Below, piece after piece: positions 43,561 through 52,174 of a stretch of DNA of 64,000 bases. Below the pieces are notes generated by a model, which was not told the origin of the DNA, made no database searches, and saw nothing but the letters and a program-made list of their open reading frames with translations. The translations under genes were made by a program, and so were the position numbers. The DNA lies in assembly GCF_004745075.1 (NCBI RefSeq), contig NZ_RHFH01000003.1, positions 62,001 to 126,000 of the forward strand, read 5' to 3'. Numbering within the stretch: the stretch's first letter is position 1; the number at the start of each line of letters is the position of its first letter. The stretch is from Brevibacterium sp. S111. Lineage in GTDB: Bacteria > Actinomycetota > Actinomycetes > Actinomycetales > Brevibacteriaceae.

Positions 43561-43878
43561 TCCTTCACCTCTGCTGCTCTGTTGAGCAATGCTCATCGGA
43601 GTTTCCCGCGAGTGCGGGCTCCGGCGCGGATCGCTCGGTTGACTGTCGGTTCTGCGTGACGGCCCCTGTGTGAGGCCGTCGGAGACGATCATCGCAAACT
43701 GTGACGCCAGATGCAGCGGTCGAGGTCATATGACGACGACGTGTGACCCCATGTGACGGACGGTGTCGGGTCGTGACGACGTGCACGGCGGACCCCGAGC
43801 CGCAAAGCATAGATTGCTCAGCGAAACCGACACTGAACACCGATACGACATGCCCATTCGGGCGCACAGGAGCAGGCC
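43561..43878. promoter_or_regulatory. divergent control region of monooxygenase locus
   Basis: 318 bp without a gene. It contains the inverted repeat TGAGC-AAT-GCTCA (43583-43595), a matching ATTGCTCA half (43813-43820), and GTGAC repeats at 43701, 43743, 43753 and 43773, spaced 42, 10 and 20 bp. CATAGAT near 43808 may be a -10 box for the MFS gene. Confidence 0.5.
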
Positions 43879-45210
43879 ATGACACAGAGTCCGGTCACCG
43901 AGCCGATGACGCAGGCCCCGCCTCGGCGGCTGCTGGCGGGAAAGAAGCGGGTGTTGGCCTCGGCCTTCGCCGGTACGACGATCGAATGGTACGACTTCTA
44001 CCTCTACGGCACCGCTGCGGCGCTGATCTTCAATGTCCAGTTCTTCCCCTCCGACAGCGAACTCGGCAGTCGCCTGGCCTCCTTCGCCACCCTGGCGGTC
44101 GGGTTCTTCGCCCGTCCGTTGGGCGGCATCATCGCCGGCCACCTCGGCGACCGGGTCGGACGCAAGGCCCTCCTCGTCGTGTCCCTGCTGTCGATGGGCA
44201 TCGCCTCGACTCTCATCGGCCTGGTGCCGAACTTCGCGACCATCGGCTGGTGGGCGGCCGGGGCCCTCGTCGTGCTGCGCATCGTCCAAGGTCTGTCGGC
44301 CGGAGCCGAATGGGGCGGATCGGCGCTGCTGTCGGTCGAACATGCACCGGCACGCAAGCGCGGACTCTTCGGCTCATTCACCCAGATCGGCTCGGCGGCG
44401 GGAATGCTGCTGGCGACCAGCGCCTTCTTCCTCGTGCAGAACCTGCTGAGCACGGAGCAGTTCGAATCCTTCGGCTGGCGCATCCCGTTCCTCGCCTCCG
44501 CCCTCCTCGTCGCCTTGGGACTGTGGATCCGCCTCGGCGTCTCCGACGCCCCGGAATTCCAAGAGCTCAAGGACTCCGGCCAGGTTGCGAAGGCACCGCT
44601 GCGTGAAGTCCTCACCGCCCACCCGCGCGTCCTGCTCGTCACGATCGGACTGCGACTGGCGCAGAACAGCGTCTTCTACCTCATCACCGTCTACATGCTC
44701 AGCTACCTGACCGAGAACCGCGGCGACTCGACCTCGGGGGTGACGGCCGTGATGATCGCCTCGGGCATCGGCCTCGTCACGGGGCCGGCCTGGGGCTGGG
44801 TCTCCGATCGACTCGGCCGGAAGCCGGTGACCATCGGCGGCATCATCGGCGTGGCCGTCTTCGGGTGGCTCTTCTTCGCCTACCTCGACGCAGGTCCGCT
44901 GAGCCTTCTTCCCCTCATCGTCATCCTCGGCATGAACCTCGCCCACGATGCGATCTACGGGCCGCAGGCCGCATGGTTCGCTGAGCAGTTCCCCATCGAG
45001 GTCCGCTACTCGGGCGTGAACATGGGCTACCAGCTGGGCACCGTCATCGGCGGTGGAATCATGCCGATGGTCGCAGCCCTGCTCTACGTCGCCGGCGGCT
45101 ACACTCCGTGGCTCATCTGCGGATACCTCACCCTGCTGTGCCTGCTCTCGCTCATCGCCGCCGTGGCGGCGAAGGACCCGGCCCGAGAGCTCTCCCGCAC
45201 CCCGGCCTGA
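43879..45210 (+). CDS. MFS transporter, metabolite:H+ symporter (MHS) type
   Basis: A 443-aa twelve-helix carrier. The TIEWYDFYLYG opening, the GHLGDRVGRKALL loop and GAEWGGSALL are hallmarks of the MHS family (proline/betaine, shikimate, dicarboxylate uptake). GGAG lies before the ATG. It is followed after 55 bases by the flavin monooxygenase, so it probably imports that enzyme's substrate. Substrate identity is open. Confidence 0.9.
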   Translation: MTQSPVTEPMTQAPPRRLLAGKKRVLASAFAGTTIEWYDFYLYGTAAALIFNVQFFPSDSELGSRLASFATLAVGFFARPLGGIIAGHLGDRVGRKALLVVSLLSMGIASTLIGLVPNFATIGWWAAGALVVLRIVQGLSAGAEWGGSALLSVEHAPARKRGLFGSFTQIGSAAGMLLATSAFFLVQNLLSTEQFESFGWRIPFLASALLVALGLWIRLGVSDAPEFQELKDSGQVAKAPLREVLTAHPRVLLVTIGLRLAQNSVFYLITVYMLSYLTENRGDSTSGVTAVMIASGIGLVTGPAWGWVSDRLGRKPVTIGGIIGVAVFGWLFFAYLDAGPLSLLPLIVILGMNLAHDAIYGPQAAWFAEQFPIEVRYSGVNMGYQLGTVIGGGIMPMVAALLYVAGGYTPWLICGYLTLLCLLSLIAAVAAKDPARELSRTPA

Positions 45211-45265
45211 ACAGGCGACACACATCTGCACCAGCACCACGAATCACCGACACAGGAGACTCTCG

Positions 45266-46645
45266 ATGACGAAACCGATCCAGCTCAACGCCTTCGACAT
45301 GATGACCCCCGTCCACCAGTCACCCGGACTGTGGCGCCATCCGGAATCGCGCGTCGAGGACTTCACTCAGCTGTCCTACTGGACCGACTTGGCACAGACC
45401 CTCGAAGAAGGCGGGTTCTCGTCCCTGTTCCTCGCCGACATCCTCGGCGTCTACGATGTCTACGGCGGCAATGCTGATGTCACCAACCGCGGGGGAGTCC
45501 AGTTCCCGCTGCTCGACCCGCTGGTCGCCGTGCCCGCCATGGCCGCAGCGACGACGACGCTCGGCTTCGGCGTCACCGCATCGGTGACGTATGAGAAGCC
45601 CTACCTGCTCGCCCGCACCCTGACCACTCTCGACCACTTCACGAACGGACGAGTGGCATGGAACATCGTCACCAGCTATGTCGAATCCGCCGCCCGCAAC
45701 CTCGGGCTGGACGGGCAGATCCCGCACGACGAACGCTACGACCGAGCCGATGAGTTCATGGAAGTCATGTACAAGCTCTTCGAAGGCTCGATCACCCCCG
45801 AGGCGCTCACGGCCGACGCCGAGGAGAACGTCTTCGTCGACCCCGCCGAAGTCCGCGACATCGGCCACGACGGCAAGTTCTTCACCGTGCCCGGCCAGGC
45901 GCTCGCCGTCCCGGGCCCGCAGGGCACCCCGCTGCTGTTCCAGGCCGGAGCCTCGAAGCGCGGACAGGAGTTCGCCCTCGACCACGCCGAGGCGATCTTC
46001 TTCTCCGGTCCGACACCGCAGATCCTGCGCAGCTGGGTCGACAAGGTCCGTGACGGACTCGAGGAACGCGGACGGGACCGAGACGCCGTGAAGATCTTCG
46101 CCCTGGCCACCGTCATCGTCGACGAAACCGATGAAGCCGCAGAGGCTCGGCTGGCCGACTACCGCCGCTATGTCGACACCGAATCCGCGCTCTCCCTCTT
46201 CGGCGGGTGGACCGGCGTCGACCTCTCCGGGGCCTCGCCCGACGACACCCTCGAATATGTGGCCACCGATGCCAACCAGTCCGCGCTCGCCTCCTTCACC
46301 ACCATGGCCGGAGACAAGCCGTGGACCATTCGCGACCTCGCGGAGTTCGTCGCCCTCGGCGGCCGAGGACCGGTCATCACCGGATCGCCTGCCACGGTCG
46401 TCGACGAATTCCAGCGGTGGATGGACGAAGCCGATATCGACGGCTTCAACATCGCGGCCGCCGTCCGACCGGCCGACGCCGAACGTTTCACGAAATACGT
46501 CTCACCCGAACTGCGCCGCCGCGGCCTCCTGCCCGAACCCGTCGCCGGAGCCACGGTGCGTGAGCAGCTCACCGGGTCCGGGCCACGACTGGCCGACGAT
46601 CACACGGGAGCTCGGTACCGCCTCGGGGAGGGTGCGCGCGTCTGA
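45266..46645 (+). CDS. NtaA/DmoA/DszA-type FMNH2-dependent monooxygenase
   Basis: A 459-aa class C flavin monooxygenase of the bacterial luciferase superfamily. Typical blocks: SYWTDLAQTLEEGGFSSLFLADILG, TSYVESAARNLG, HDERYDRADEF, QAGASKRGQEFA, and a late GRGPVITGSPATVVDEF. Homologues oxidise nitrilotriacetate, dimethyl sulfide or dibenzothiophene sulfone; the substrate here is unknown. CAGGAGA precedes the ATG. It depends on the reductase at 43030. Shared promoter region and adjacent MFS carriers support one uptake-and-oxidation module. Confidence 0.9.
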   Translation: MTKPIQLNAFDMMTPVHQSPGLWRHPESRVEDFTQLSYWTDLAQTLEEGGFSSLFLADILGVYDVYGGNADVTNRGGVQFPLLDPLVAVPAMAAATTTLGFGVTASVTYEKPYLLARTLTTLDHFTNGRVAWNIVTSYVESAARNLGLDGQIPHDERYDRADEFMEVMYKLFEGSITPEALTADAEENVFVDPAEVRDIGHDGKFFTVPGQALAVPGPQGTPLLFQAGASKRGQEFALDHAEAIFFSGPTPQILRSWVDKVRDGLEERGRDRDAVKIFALATVIVDETDEAAEARLADYRRYVDTESALSLFGGWTGVDLSGASPDDTLEYVATDANQSALASFTTMAGDKPWTIRDLAEFVALGGRGPVITGSPATVVDEFQRWMDEADIDGFNIAAAVRPADAERFTKYVSPELRRRGLLPEPVAGATVREQLTGSGPRLADDHTGARYRLGEGARV

Positions 46646-46734
46646 CCGCGACGGAGTGAGCCGGGTGCCGGAAGCGGCCGTGGGGCATAATGGTCTGCGG
46701 CCGTTTTCCGATCCGTCGACCGAACAGAGACCGC

Positions 46735-48048
46735 ATGAGTGCATCGACGCCGCTGACCACCACCGACATCGCCGAGGATCGCGGATACCGACGCAAGGCG
46801 CTGTTCGCCGCCGCCGTCGGCTACGGACTCGACGGCTTCGACCTCCTCATCCTCAGCTTCGCTCTCTCCGGCATCATCGCCTCCTTCGGACTCAGCGACG
46901 TCGAAGCGGGATCTCTGTCGACGATCACTCTGCTCGGCGCCGTGGTCGGAGGAATCGTCTTCGGCGCGCTGGCCGACCGACACGGTCGAGTCAGGGTGCT
47001 CACGTGGACGGTGCTCATCTTCGCCGTGTTCACCGGGCTCTCAGCCCTGGCCCAGGGGTACTGGGATCTTGCGGCGTACCGGTTCGTCGCCGGAATCGGC
47101 ATCGGCGGTGAGTTCGGCATCGGGATGGCCCTGGCCGCCGAGGCGGTGCGAGCCGACCAGCGTGCCCGGGCCACCTCATGGGTCGGGGTGGGATTCCAGC
47201 TCGGTGTGTTCGCTGCCGCTGTCGTCTCTGCTCCCGTCATCGCCTGGTGGGGGTGGCGGGCGCTGTTCGTCATCGGACTCTTCCCCGCCGTCTACGTCTT
47301 CTTCGTCCGCCGCGGCGTCGGCGAACCCGAGGCCTTCGTCCGGGCGCAGGAGCAGACCGCCGAAGCCGACGTCGATGAGGAGGCAGGTTCCGGGGCGGGG
47401 CCCGCGGCCTCCTCGCGGGAATCCTCGGCAGCAGTCCGAGAGTCCTTCGCCGCGAAGATCGGCGCCCTGGCGAAAGACCGGGAGACAGTGACGATCACCT
47501 TCGCCCTGACGGTCCTCACCAGCGTGCAGAACTTCGGGTACTTCGGCATCATCACCTGGCTGCCGAACTACCTCTCGGAGCAGATGGGACTCGGCATCAC
47601 GAAGGGCTCCCTGTGGACGGGCGTGACCGTGATGGGCATGCTCGCGGGAATCCTCATCTTCGGACAGTTCGCCGACCGCCTCGGGCGTCGACCCGCCTTC
47701 TGGATCTTCCAGTCCGGGGCGATCGTCACGATCCTCGTCTACAGCCAGCTCAGTGACCCGACAGCGCTGCTCGCGGGAGGGTTCTTCATGGGCGCTTTCG
47801 CCAACGGCATGCTCGGCGGCCATGGGGCGCTGCTCGCGGAGATGTACCCGACCGAAGTCCGCGCCACGGCCCAGAACGTCATCTTCAACATCGGCCGAGC
47901 CATCGGCGGCCTGGCCCCCGTCGTCATCGCTGTGCTGGCCGGATCCCTGGGCTTCGGATTCGCACTGGCGCTGCTGCCGACCATCTACGTCATCCAGTTC
48001 CTCGCCATGTTCCTGCTTCCGGAGAAGCGCGGGCACGCTCTCGTCTGA
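46735..48048 (+). CDS. MFS transporter (AAHS/sugar-porter-like)
   Basis: A 437-aa carrier: GYGLDGFDLLILSFALSGI, GALADRHGRVRVL, GIGIGGEFGIGMALAAE, and the second-half repeat FADRLGRRPAFW. The central loop is acidic and Ala/Ser-rich. ATG 46735 is preferred over an in-frame ATG at 46690; CATAAT at 46685-46690 may be the -10 box. Downstream of the monooxygenase on the same strand, so it may belong to the same substrate range (aromatic or sulfonated acids, by subfamily). Confidence 0.87.
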   Translation: MSASTPLTTTDIAEDRGYRRKALFAAAVGYGLDGFDLLILSFALSGIIASFGLSDVEAGSLSTITLLGAVVGGIVFGALADRHGRVRVLTWTVLIFAVFTGLSALAQGYWDLAAYRFVAGIGIGGEFGIGMALAAEAVRADQRARATSWVGVGFQLGVFAAAVVSAPVIAWWGWRALFVIGLFPAVYVFFVRRGVGEPEAFVRAQEQTAEADVDEEAGSGAGPAASSRESSAAVRESFAAKIGALAKDRETVTITFALTVLTSVQNFGYFGIITWLPNYLSEQMGLGITKGSLWTGVTVMGMLAGILIFGQFADRLGRRPAFWIFQSGAIVTILVYSQLSDPTALLAGGFFMGAFANGMLGGHGALLAEMYPTEVRATAQNVIFNIGRAIGGLAPVVIAVLAGSLGFGFALALLPTIYVIQFLAMFLLPEKRGHALV

Positions 48049-48156
48049 GCCGGCGTCGGTGAAGAACCGCGGGGGCCGGCCGTGCTCGTCGCATCGGTGA
48101 CGAAGTGTGACGGCCGGAACCGACCCTCAGCGACGACGGAGTCATACTTGGCGACT

Positions 48157-49644
48157 GTGACTTCGACAGATCCCGCCGCCGACGCGGCTCAGACAGCATC
48201 AGCAGCTCCGGCGCCATCGGCCGCCCAGCCCCCGCGGATCGTGGCCTCCGCCGCCGACATCCACTCGGTCCTCGCCGAATTCGGGTCCCAGGGCACGAAG
48301 ACGACGGCGGTCATCATCCTCGCCCTCGGCGGCATCTTCATGGACGCCTACGACTTCTCCTCCCTGGCCTTCGGGATCACCGCGATCCAAGAGCAGTTCG
48401 GTCTCAGCGGCTTCATGACAGGTCTCGTCAATGCCTCGATCATGGTCGGTGCTGTCATCGGCGCGCTCTTCGGCGGATACCTCGTCGACCGGTTCGGACG
48501 CTACAAACTGTTCATGGCCGATATGGTCTTCTTCGTCGTCGCGGCAATCGGCTGCGCGCTGGCGCCGAACGAGTGGGTGCTCATCGCCTTCCGCTTCGTC
48601 ATGGGAATCGGCGTCGGACTCGACCTGCCGGTGGCGATGGCCTTCCTCGCCGAATTCTCCAAACTCAAGGGCAAAGGCAACCGCTCACAGCGCGTCAACG
48701 CCTGGTCTCCGGCCTGGTACTTCGCCACCGGCGTCGGCTATCTCGTCGTGCTCATCATCTTCATCACCCTGCCGTACGACCAGCACGCGATCCTGTGGCG
48801 CATCGTCGTCGGCTTCGGTGCCGTACCGGCCCTCATCGTGCTCCTCGTCCGTCGCCGCTACCTGGCCGAATCGCCCGAATGGCTGGCCAATCAGGGGGAT
48901 CTGCGCGGAGCAGTCGAAGTCATGCGCAGCCACCACAACCTCAATGTCGAGCTCGCTCCCGCCGAGGATCGCGAGGCCGCGACCTCGACCTCGACCGACA
49001 CAGTCAAGGGCGGACGGTGGAGCGGCTTCGCCGAACTCTTCTCTCCTCGCTACCGTGTGCGCACCATAGTCGCCCTCTGCGTGTCCGTGTTCTCGACGTT
49101 CGGCTACAACGCCGTCGCCTACGGCACCCCGCTCATCATCACCACGCTCTTCCATCAGACGCCGCTGATCACGATCATCTCCTCGCTGATCATCAACCTC
49201 GGCTTCGGCACGATCGGCGGTCTGCTGGGGATGAGCATCGTCAACCGCTTCGGCACCCGCAGGATCACTCTCGTCGGATTCATCATCCAGGCGGCATCGC
49301 TCGGGCTGCTGGCGATCGTCGGCATCCCGAACGGGGCACTGGTCATCGTCGCCGTCGCCATGCTCTCGGCCTTCGTCTTCGCTCAGGCCGGCGGTCCGGG
49401 AGCGAACCTCATGAACTACGCGACGCTGTCGTATCCGACGCGGCTGCGAGGAATCGGCATCGGCTTCAACCAGTCCGTGCTGCGTGCCTTCTCGATCGTC
49501 TCGCTCATCATGTTCCCGATCCTCGCCGCTTCGCTGGGCACCGGCGTGTTCTGGATCGTCGCCTGTGCCCCGCTGGCCGGTGCGATCGCCGTCGGCGTCG
49601 TCGCCTGGGACCCGACGGCCAAGGACGTCGAAGACGAAGCCTGA
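48157..49644 (+). CDS. MFS transporter (sugar/aromatic-acid porter)
   Basis: A 495-aa carrier with a disordered 35-residue N-terminus (ADAAQTASAAPAPSAAQPP), then twelve helices: GIFMDAYDFSSLAFGI, GGYLVDRFGRYKLF, GIGVGLDLPVAMAF. GTG 48157 is taken as the start; CATACT lies ten bases upstream. GTGAC direct repeats at 48097 and 48107, ten bases apart, mirror those before the MFS gene at 43879, hinting at shared control. Substrate unknown. Confidence 0.87.
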   Translation: MTSTDPAADAAQTASAAPAPSAAQPPRIVASAADIHSVLAEFGSQGTKTTAVIILALGGIFMDAYDFSSLAFGITAIQEQFGLSGFMTGLVNASIMVGAVIGALFGGYLVDRFGRYKLFMADMVFFVVAAIGCALAPNEWVLIAFRFVMGIGVGLDLPVAMAFLAEFSKLKGKGNRSQRVNAWSPAWYFATGVGYLVVLIIFITLPYDQHAILWRIVVGFGAVPALIVLLVRRRYLAESPEWLANQGDLRGAVEVMRSHHNLNVELAPAEDREAATSTSTDTVKGGRWSGFAELFSPRYRVRTIVALCVSVFSTFGYNAVAYGTPLIITTLFHQTPLITIISSLIINLGFGTIGGLLGMSIVNRFGTRRITLVGFIIQAASLGLLAIVGIPNGALVIVAVAMLSAFVFAQAGGPGANLMNYATLSYPTRLRGIGIGFNQSVLRAFSIVSLIMFPILAASLGTGVFWIVACAPLAGAIAVGVVAWDPTAKDVEDEA

Positions 49645-49655
49645 AGCCAGTCCGC

Positions 49656-49703
49656 GCCGCCGAGGGAAATGAATGGTATGCCATTCCCGTTTGCCTCGGC
49701 GGC
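49656..49703. terminator. hairpin with nested TGGTATGCCA palindrome
   Basis: Outer stem GCCGCCGAGG/CCTCGGCGGC (10 bp) and inner stem GAATGG/CCATTC around TATG. It lies 12 bases after the MFS stop, so it probably terminates that transcript. The inner TGGTATGCCA also resembles a GntR (FCD) operator ahead of the NCS1 permease. Confidence 0.65.
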
Positions 49704-49841
49704 ACACTTCTCTTTGTGATCTGCATTGCCAATCGCGTGTGAGCCAGGTTACGCTGAACGAGTCAGATTTCGGCACTACAGCGCTGTGTTCCCACTTTTG
49801 GTATCCCAGCGTGGGGTGCGTTGGAACCGAGGAGTGGACGC

Positions 49842-51359
49842 ATGAGGAAAACCGAGACGGCGGAGGCGGCAAAGCCCGCACGCCTGGGGCCCAGCCCCGA
49901 ACAGCTGACAGCGCATGGGATCAGCCCTCGGTTCTACAATGCCGACCTTGCTCCGGCGCGGAAGGAAGGGCGCAGCTGGACGGCGTACAGCGTCTTCAGC
50001 CTGTGGGCCAACGACGTCCACTCGCTCGGCAACTACGGCTTCGCGCTCGGACTCTTCGCCCTCGGCCTCGGTGCCTGGCAGATCCTCGTGGCTCTGCTCG
50101 TCGGTGCCGCACTGCTGTTCTTCCTGCTCACCCTCTCCGGGTTCATGGGATACAAGACGGGCGTGCCCTATCCGGTGATGAGCCGGATCTCCTTCGGCGT
50201 CCACGGCGCGCAGCTGGCCGCCTCGGTGCGCGGAATCGTCGCCATCGCCTGGTTCGGCATCCAGACCTATCTGGCCTCGAGCGTGCTCAACGTTCTGCTG
50301 CTCACGATCATCCCGGGCCTGCAGCCGTGGGCCGATGCCGAGTTCCTCGGTCTGTCGGGCCTGGGCTGGTTCTCCTTCTCCCTGCTGTGGATCGTCCAGG
50401 TCATCATCGTCAGCTACGGCATGGAGATGATCCGTCGCTACGAAGCCATCGCCGGACCCATCATCCTCGTCACCTTCCTCGCCCTGGCGATCTGGATGCT
50501 CGTGCGCGTCGACTTCTCCATCGCCTGGTCGACCGATGACGCCCTGTCCGGGTGGCCGATGTGGATGCACATCCTCGGCGGCGGCTCCCTGTGGGTGGCC
50601 ATCTACGGCACCTTCGTGCTCAACTTCTCCGACTTCACCCGGGCCGCGAAGAAGAAGGGGTCGATCGTCGTCGGCAACTTCTGGGGCATCCCGGTGAACA
50701 TGCTCGTCTTCGGTCTCGTCGTCATCTCGCTCGCCGGAGCCCAGTACAAGATCGACGGCACCGTCATCACCTCACCGGCCGATATCGTCCAGTCGATCGG
50801 CAACCCCGTTCTGCTCGCCCTCGCCTCTCTGTCGCTGCTGCTGCTCACGGTCGCCGTCAACCTCATGGCGAACTTCGTCGCCCCGACCTACGCACTGACG
50901 AATCTCTTCCCGCGCCACCTCAATTTCCGCAGCGCGGCGATCATCTCCGCGATCATCGGATTCGTCATCCTGCCGTGGAACCTCTACAACTCACCGGTGG
51001 TCATCGTCTACTTCCTCGGCGGGCTCGGGGCGCTGCTGGGACCCCTGTTCGGCGTGATCATGGTCGACTACTGGGTCATCCGCAAGACCAAGGTCAATGT
51101 CCCGCAGCTGTACACGGAAGCCAAGGACGGTGAGTACTTCTACCATCGCGGCGTCAACTGGCGAGCCATCGGCGCGTTCATCCCGGCCTCTGTGATCTCA
51201 CTGGTCTTCGCCCTCGTGCCCGCCTTCGCCGGATTCTCGGAGTTCTCGTGGTTCTCCGGCGCCGCGATCGCCGCCCTCATCTACTTCGTCATCGCCCGCC
51301 GCGACTTCACCTTCCGTGAGGTCGACGGTGAGGAGATCGCCGTCCCCACCCAGCACTGA
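49842..51359 (+). CDS. NCS1 permease (allantoin/hydantoin type)
   Basis: A 505-aa NCS1 transporter with twelve helices. SVFSLWANDVHSLGNYGFALG (the family's first-helix signature), GVPYPVMSRISFGVHGAQL, and the WFGIQTYLAS block are typical of Mhp1/PucI-like carriers. The downstream gene is hydantoin-racemase-like, ten bases away, so the likely cargo is a hydantoin, allantoin or related ureide. ATG 49842 with GAGGAG upstream. Control may be through the TGGTATGCCA palindrome and the nearby GntR protein (inference). Confidence 0.9.
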   Translation: MRKTETAEAAKPARLGPSPEQLTAHGISPRFYNADLAPARKEGRSWTAYSVFSLWANDVHSLGNYGFALGLFALGLGAWQILVALLVGAALLFFLLTLSGFMGYKTGVPYPVMSRISFGVHGAQLAASVRGIVAIAWFGIQTYLASSVLNVLLLTIIPGLQPWADAEFLGLSGLGWFSFSLLWIVQVIIVSYGMEMIRRYEAIAGPIILVTFLALAIWMLVRVDFSIAWSTDDALSGWPMWMHILGGGSLWVAIYGTFVLNFSDFTRAAKKKGSIVVGNFWGIPVNMLVFGLVVISLAGAQYKIDGTVITSPADIVQSIGNPVLLALASLSLLLLTVAVNLMANFVAPTYALTNLFPRHLNFRSAAIISAIIGFVILPWNLYNSPVVIVYFLGGLGALLGPLFGVIMVDYWVIRKTKVNVPQLYTEAKDGEYFYHRGVNWRAIGAFIPASVISLVFALVPAFAGFSEFSWFSGAAIAALIYFVIARRDFTFREVDGEEIAVPTQH

Positions 51360-51369
51360 TCGGAGCGCC

Positions 51370-52107
51370 ATGAGAATCCTCGTCGTCAACGTGAATACGA
51401 CGCAGACCATGACCGAAGGCATCGCCGAGGCGGCCCGGCAGGCCGCTTCGGCAGGCACGGAGATCATCGGCCTGACCCCCGAATTCGGGGCGGAATCCTG
51501 CGAGGGCAACGTCGAGAGCTATCTTGCCGCCCTCGGCGTCATGGATGCCGTGCTCAAATACTCCGGCCAGTTCGATGCCGTGATCCAAGCCGGGTACGGA
51601 GAGCACGGAAGGGAGGGTCTGCAGGAGCTCCTCGACGTGCCCGTCATCGACATCACCGAGGCGGGGGCGGCTCTGGCGCTGTTCCTCGGCCACCGCTTCT
51701 CCGTGGTCACGTCGCTCGATCGAACCGTCCCGCTCATCGAGGATCGGCTGCTGCTGGCCGGGCTCGATGCGCACTGCGTGTCCGTGCGGGCTTCGGGGAT
51801 GGCCGTGCTCGAGCTCGAGGAGAATCCCGATGCTGCGGTCTCCGCGATCGTCGATCAGGCCGCCGCGGCGGTCGAGAAGGATCGTGCCGAGACCATCGTG
51901 CTCGGCTGCGGCGGCATGGCCGACCTCGGCGAGACGATCCGCGAACGCTGTGCAGTCCCCGTCGTCGACGGCGTCGCCGCGGCCGTGCGTCTGGCCGAAT
52001 CTCTCGTCGGTCTCGGTCTGAGCACCTCGAAGGTGCGCACCTATGCCCCGGCCCGGAAGAAGCGCCTGAGCGGTTGGCCGTTCCCTGAAACGCCCTCGGC
52101 CTCCTGA
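51370..52107 (+). CDS. Asp/Glu/hydantoin racemase family protein, one Cys missing
   Basis: A 245-aa racemase-fold protein. ILVVNVNTTQTMTEGI and GAESCEGNVESY match hydantoin/allantoin racemases. The second catalytic cysteine is present (Cys180 in VLGCGGM), but the first, expected in an ACFGDPG-like motif, is replaced (AGYGEHG, Gly75). A two-base racemase therefore seems impaired; it could be a decarboxylase- or isomerase-like member instead. CGGAG lies five bases before the ATG; operon with the NCS1 permease. Confidence 0.83.
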   Translation: MRILVVNVNTTQTMTEGIAEAARQAASAGTEIIGLTPEFGAESCEGNVESYLAALGVMDAVLKYSGQFDAVIQAGYGEHGREGLQELLDVPVIDITEAGAALALFLGHRFSVVTSLDRTVPLIEDRLLLAGLDAHCVSVRASGMAVLELEENPDAAVSAIVDQAAAAVEKDRAETIVLGCGGMADLGETIRERCAVPVVDGVAAAVRLAESLVGLGLSTSKVRTYAPARKKRLSGWPFPETPSAS

Positions 52108-52121
52108 ACGCCCTCGGCCTC
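52089..52121 (+). repeat. 15-bp direct repeat at 3' end
   Basis: AACGCCCTCGGCCTC occurs at 52089-52103 and 52107-52121, across the stop codon of the racemase-like gene. The C-terminal PSAS tail may have arisen by this duplication. Confidence 0.6.
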
Positions 52122-52174
52122 TCAGCGACCCCGGCCGCCTGTTCGGCAACGGTCTCCTGACTGACCTCGGCCGC

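Noticed and set aside
49656..49703. Riboswitch before the NCS1 permease
   Set aside because: The structure is a simple nested hairpin immediately after the upstream stop; no known aptamer core is recognisable.
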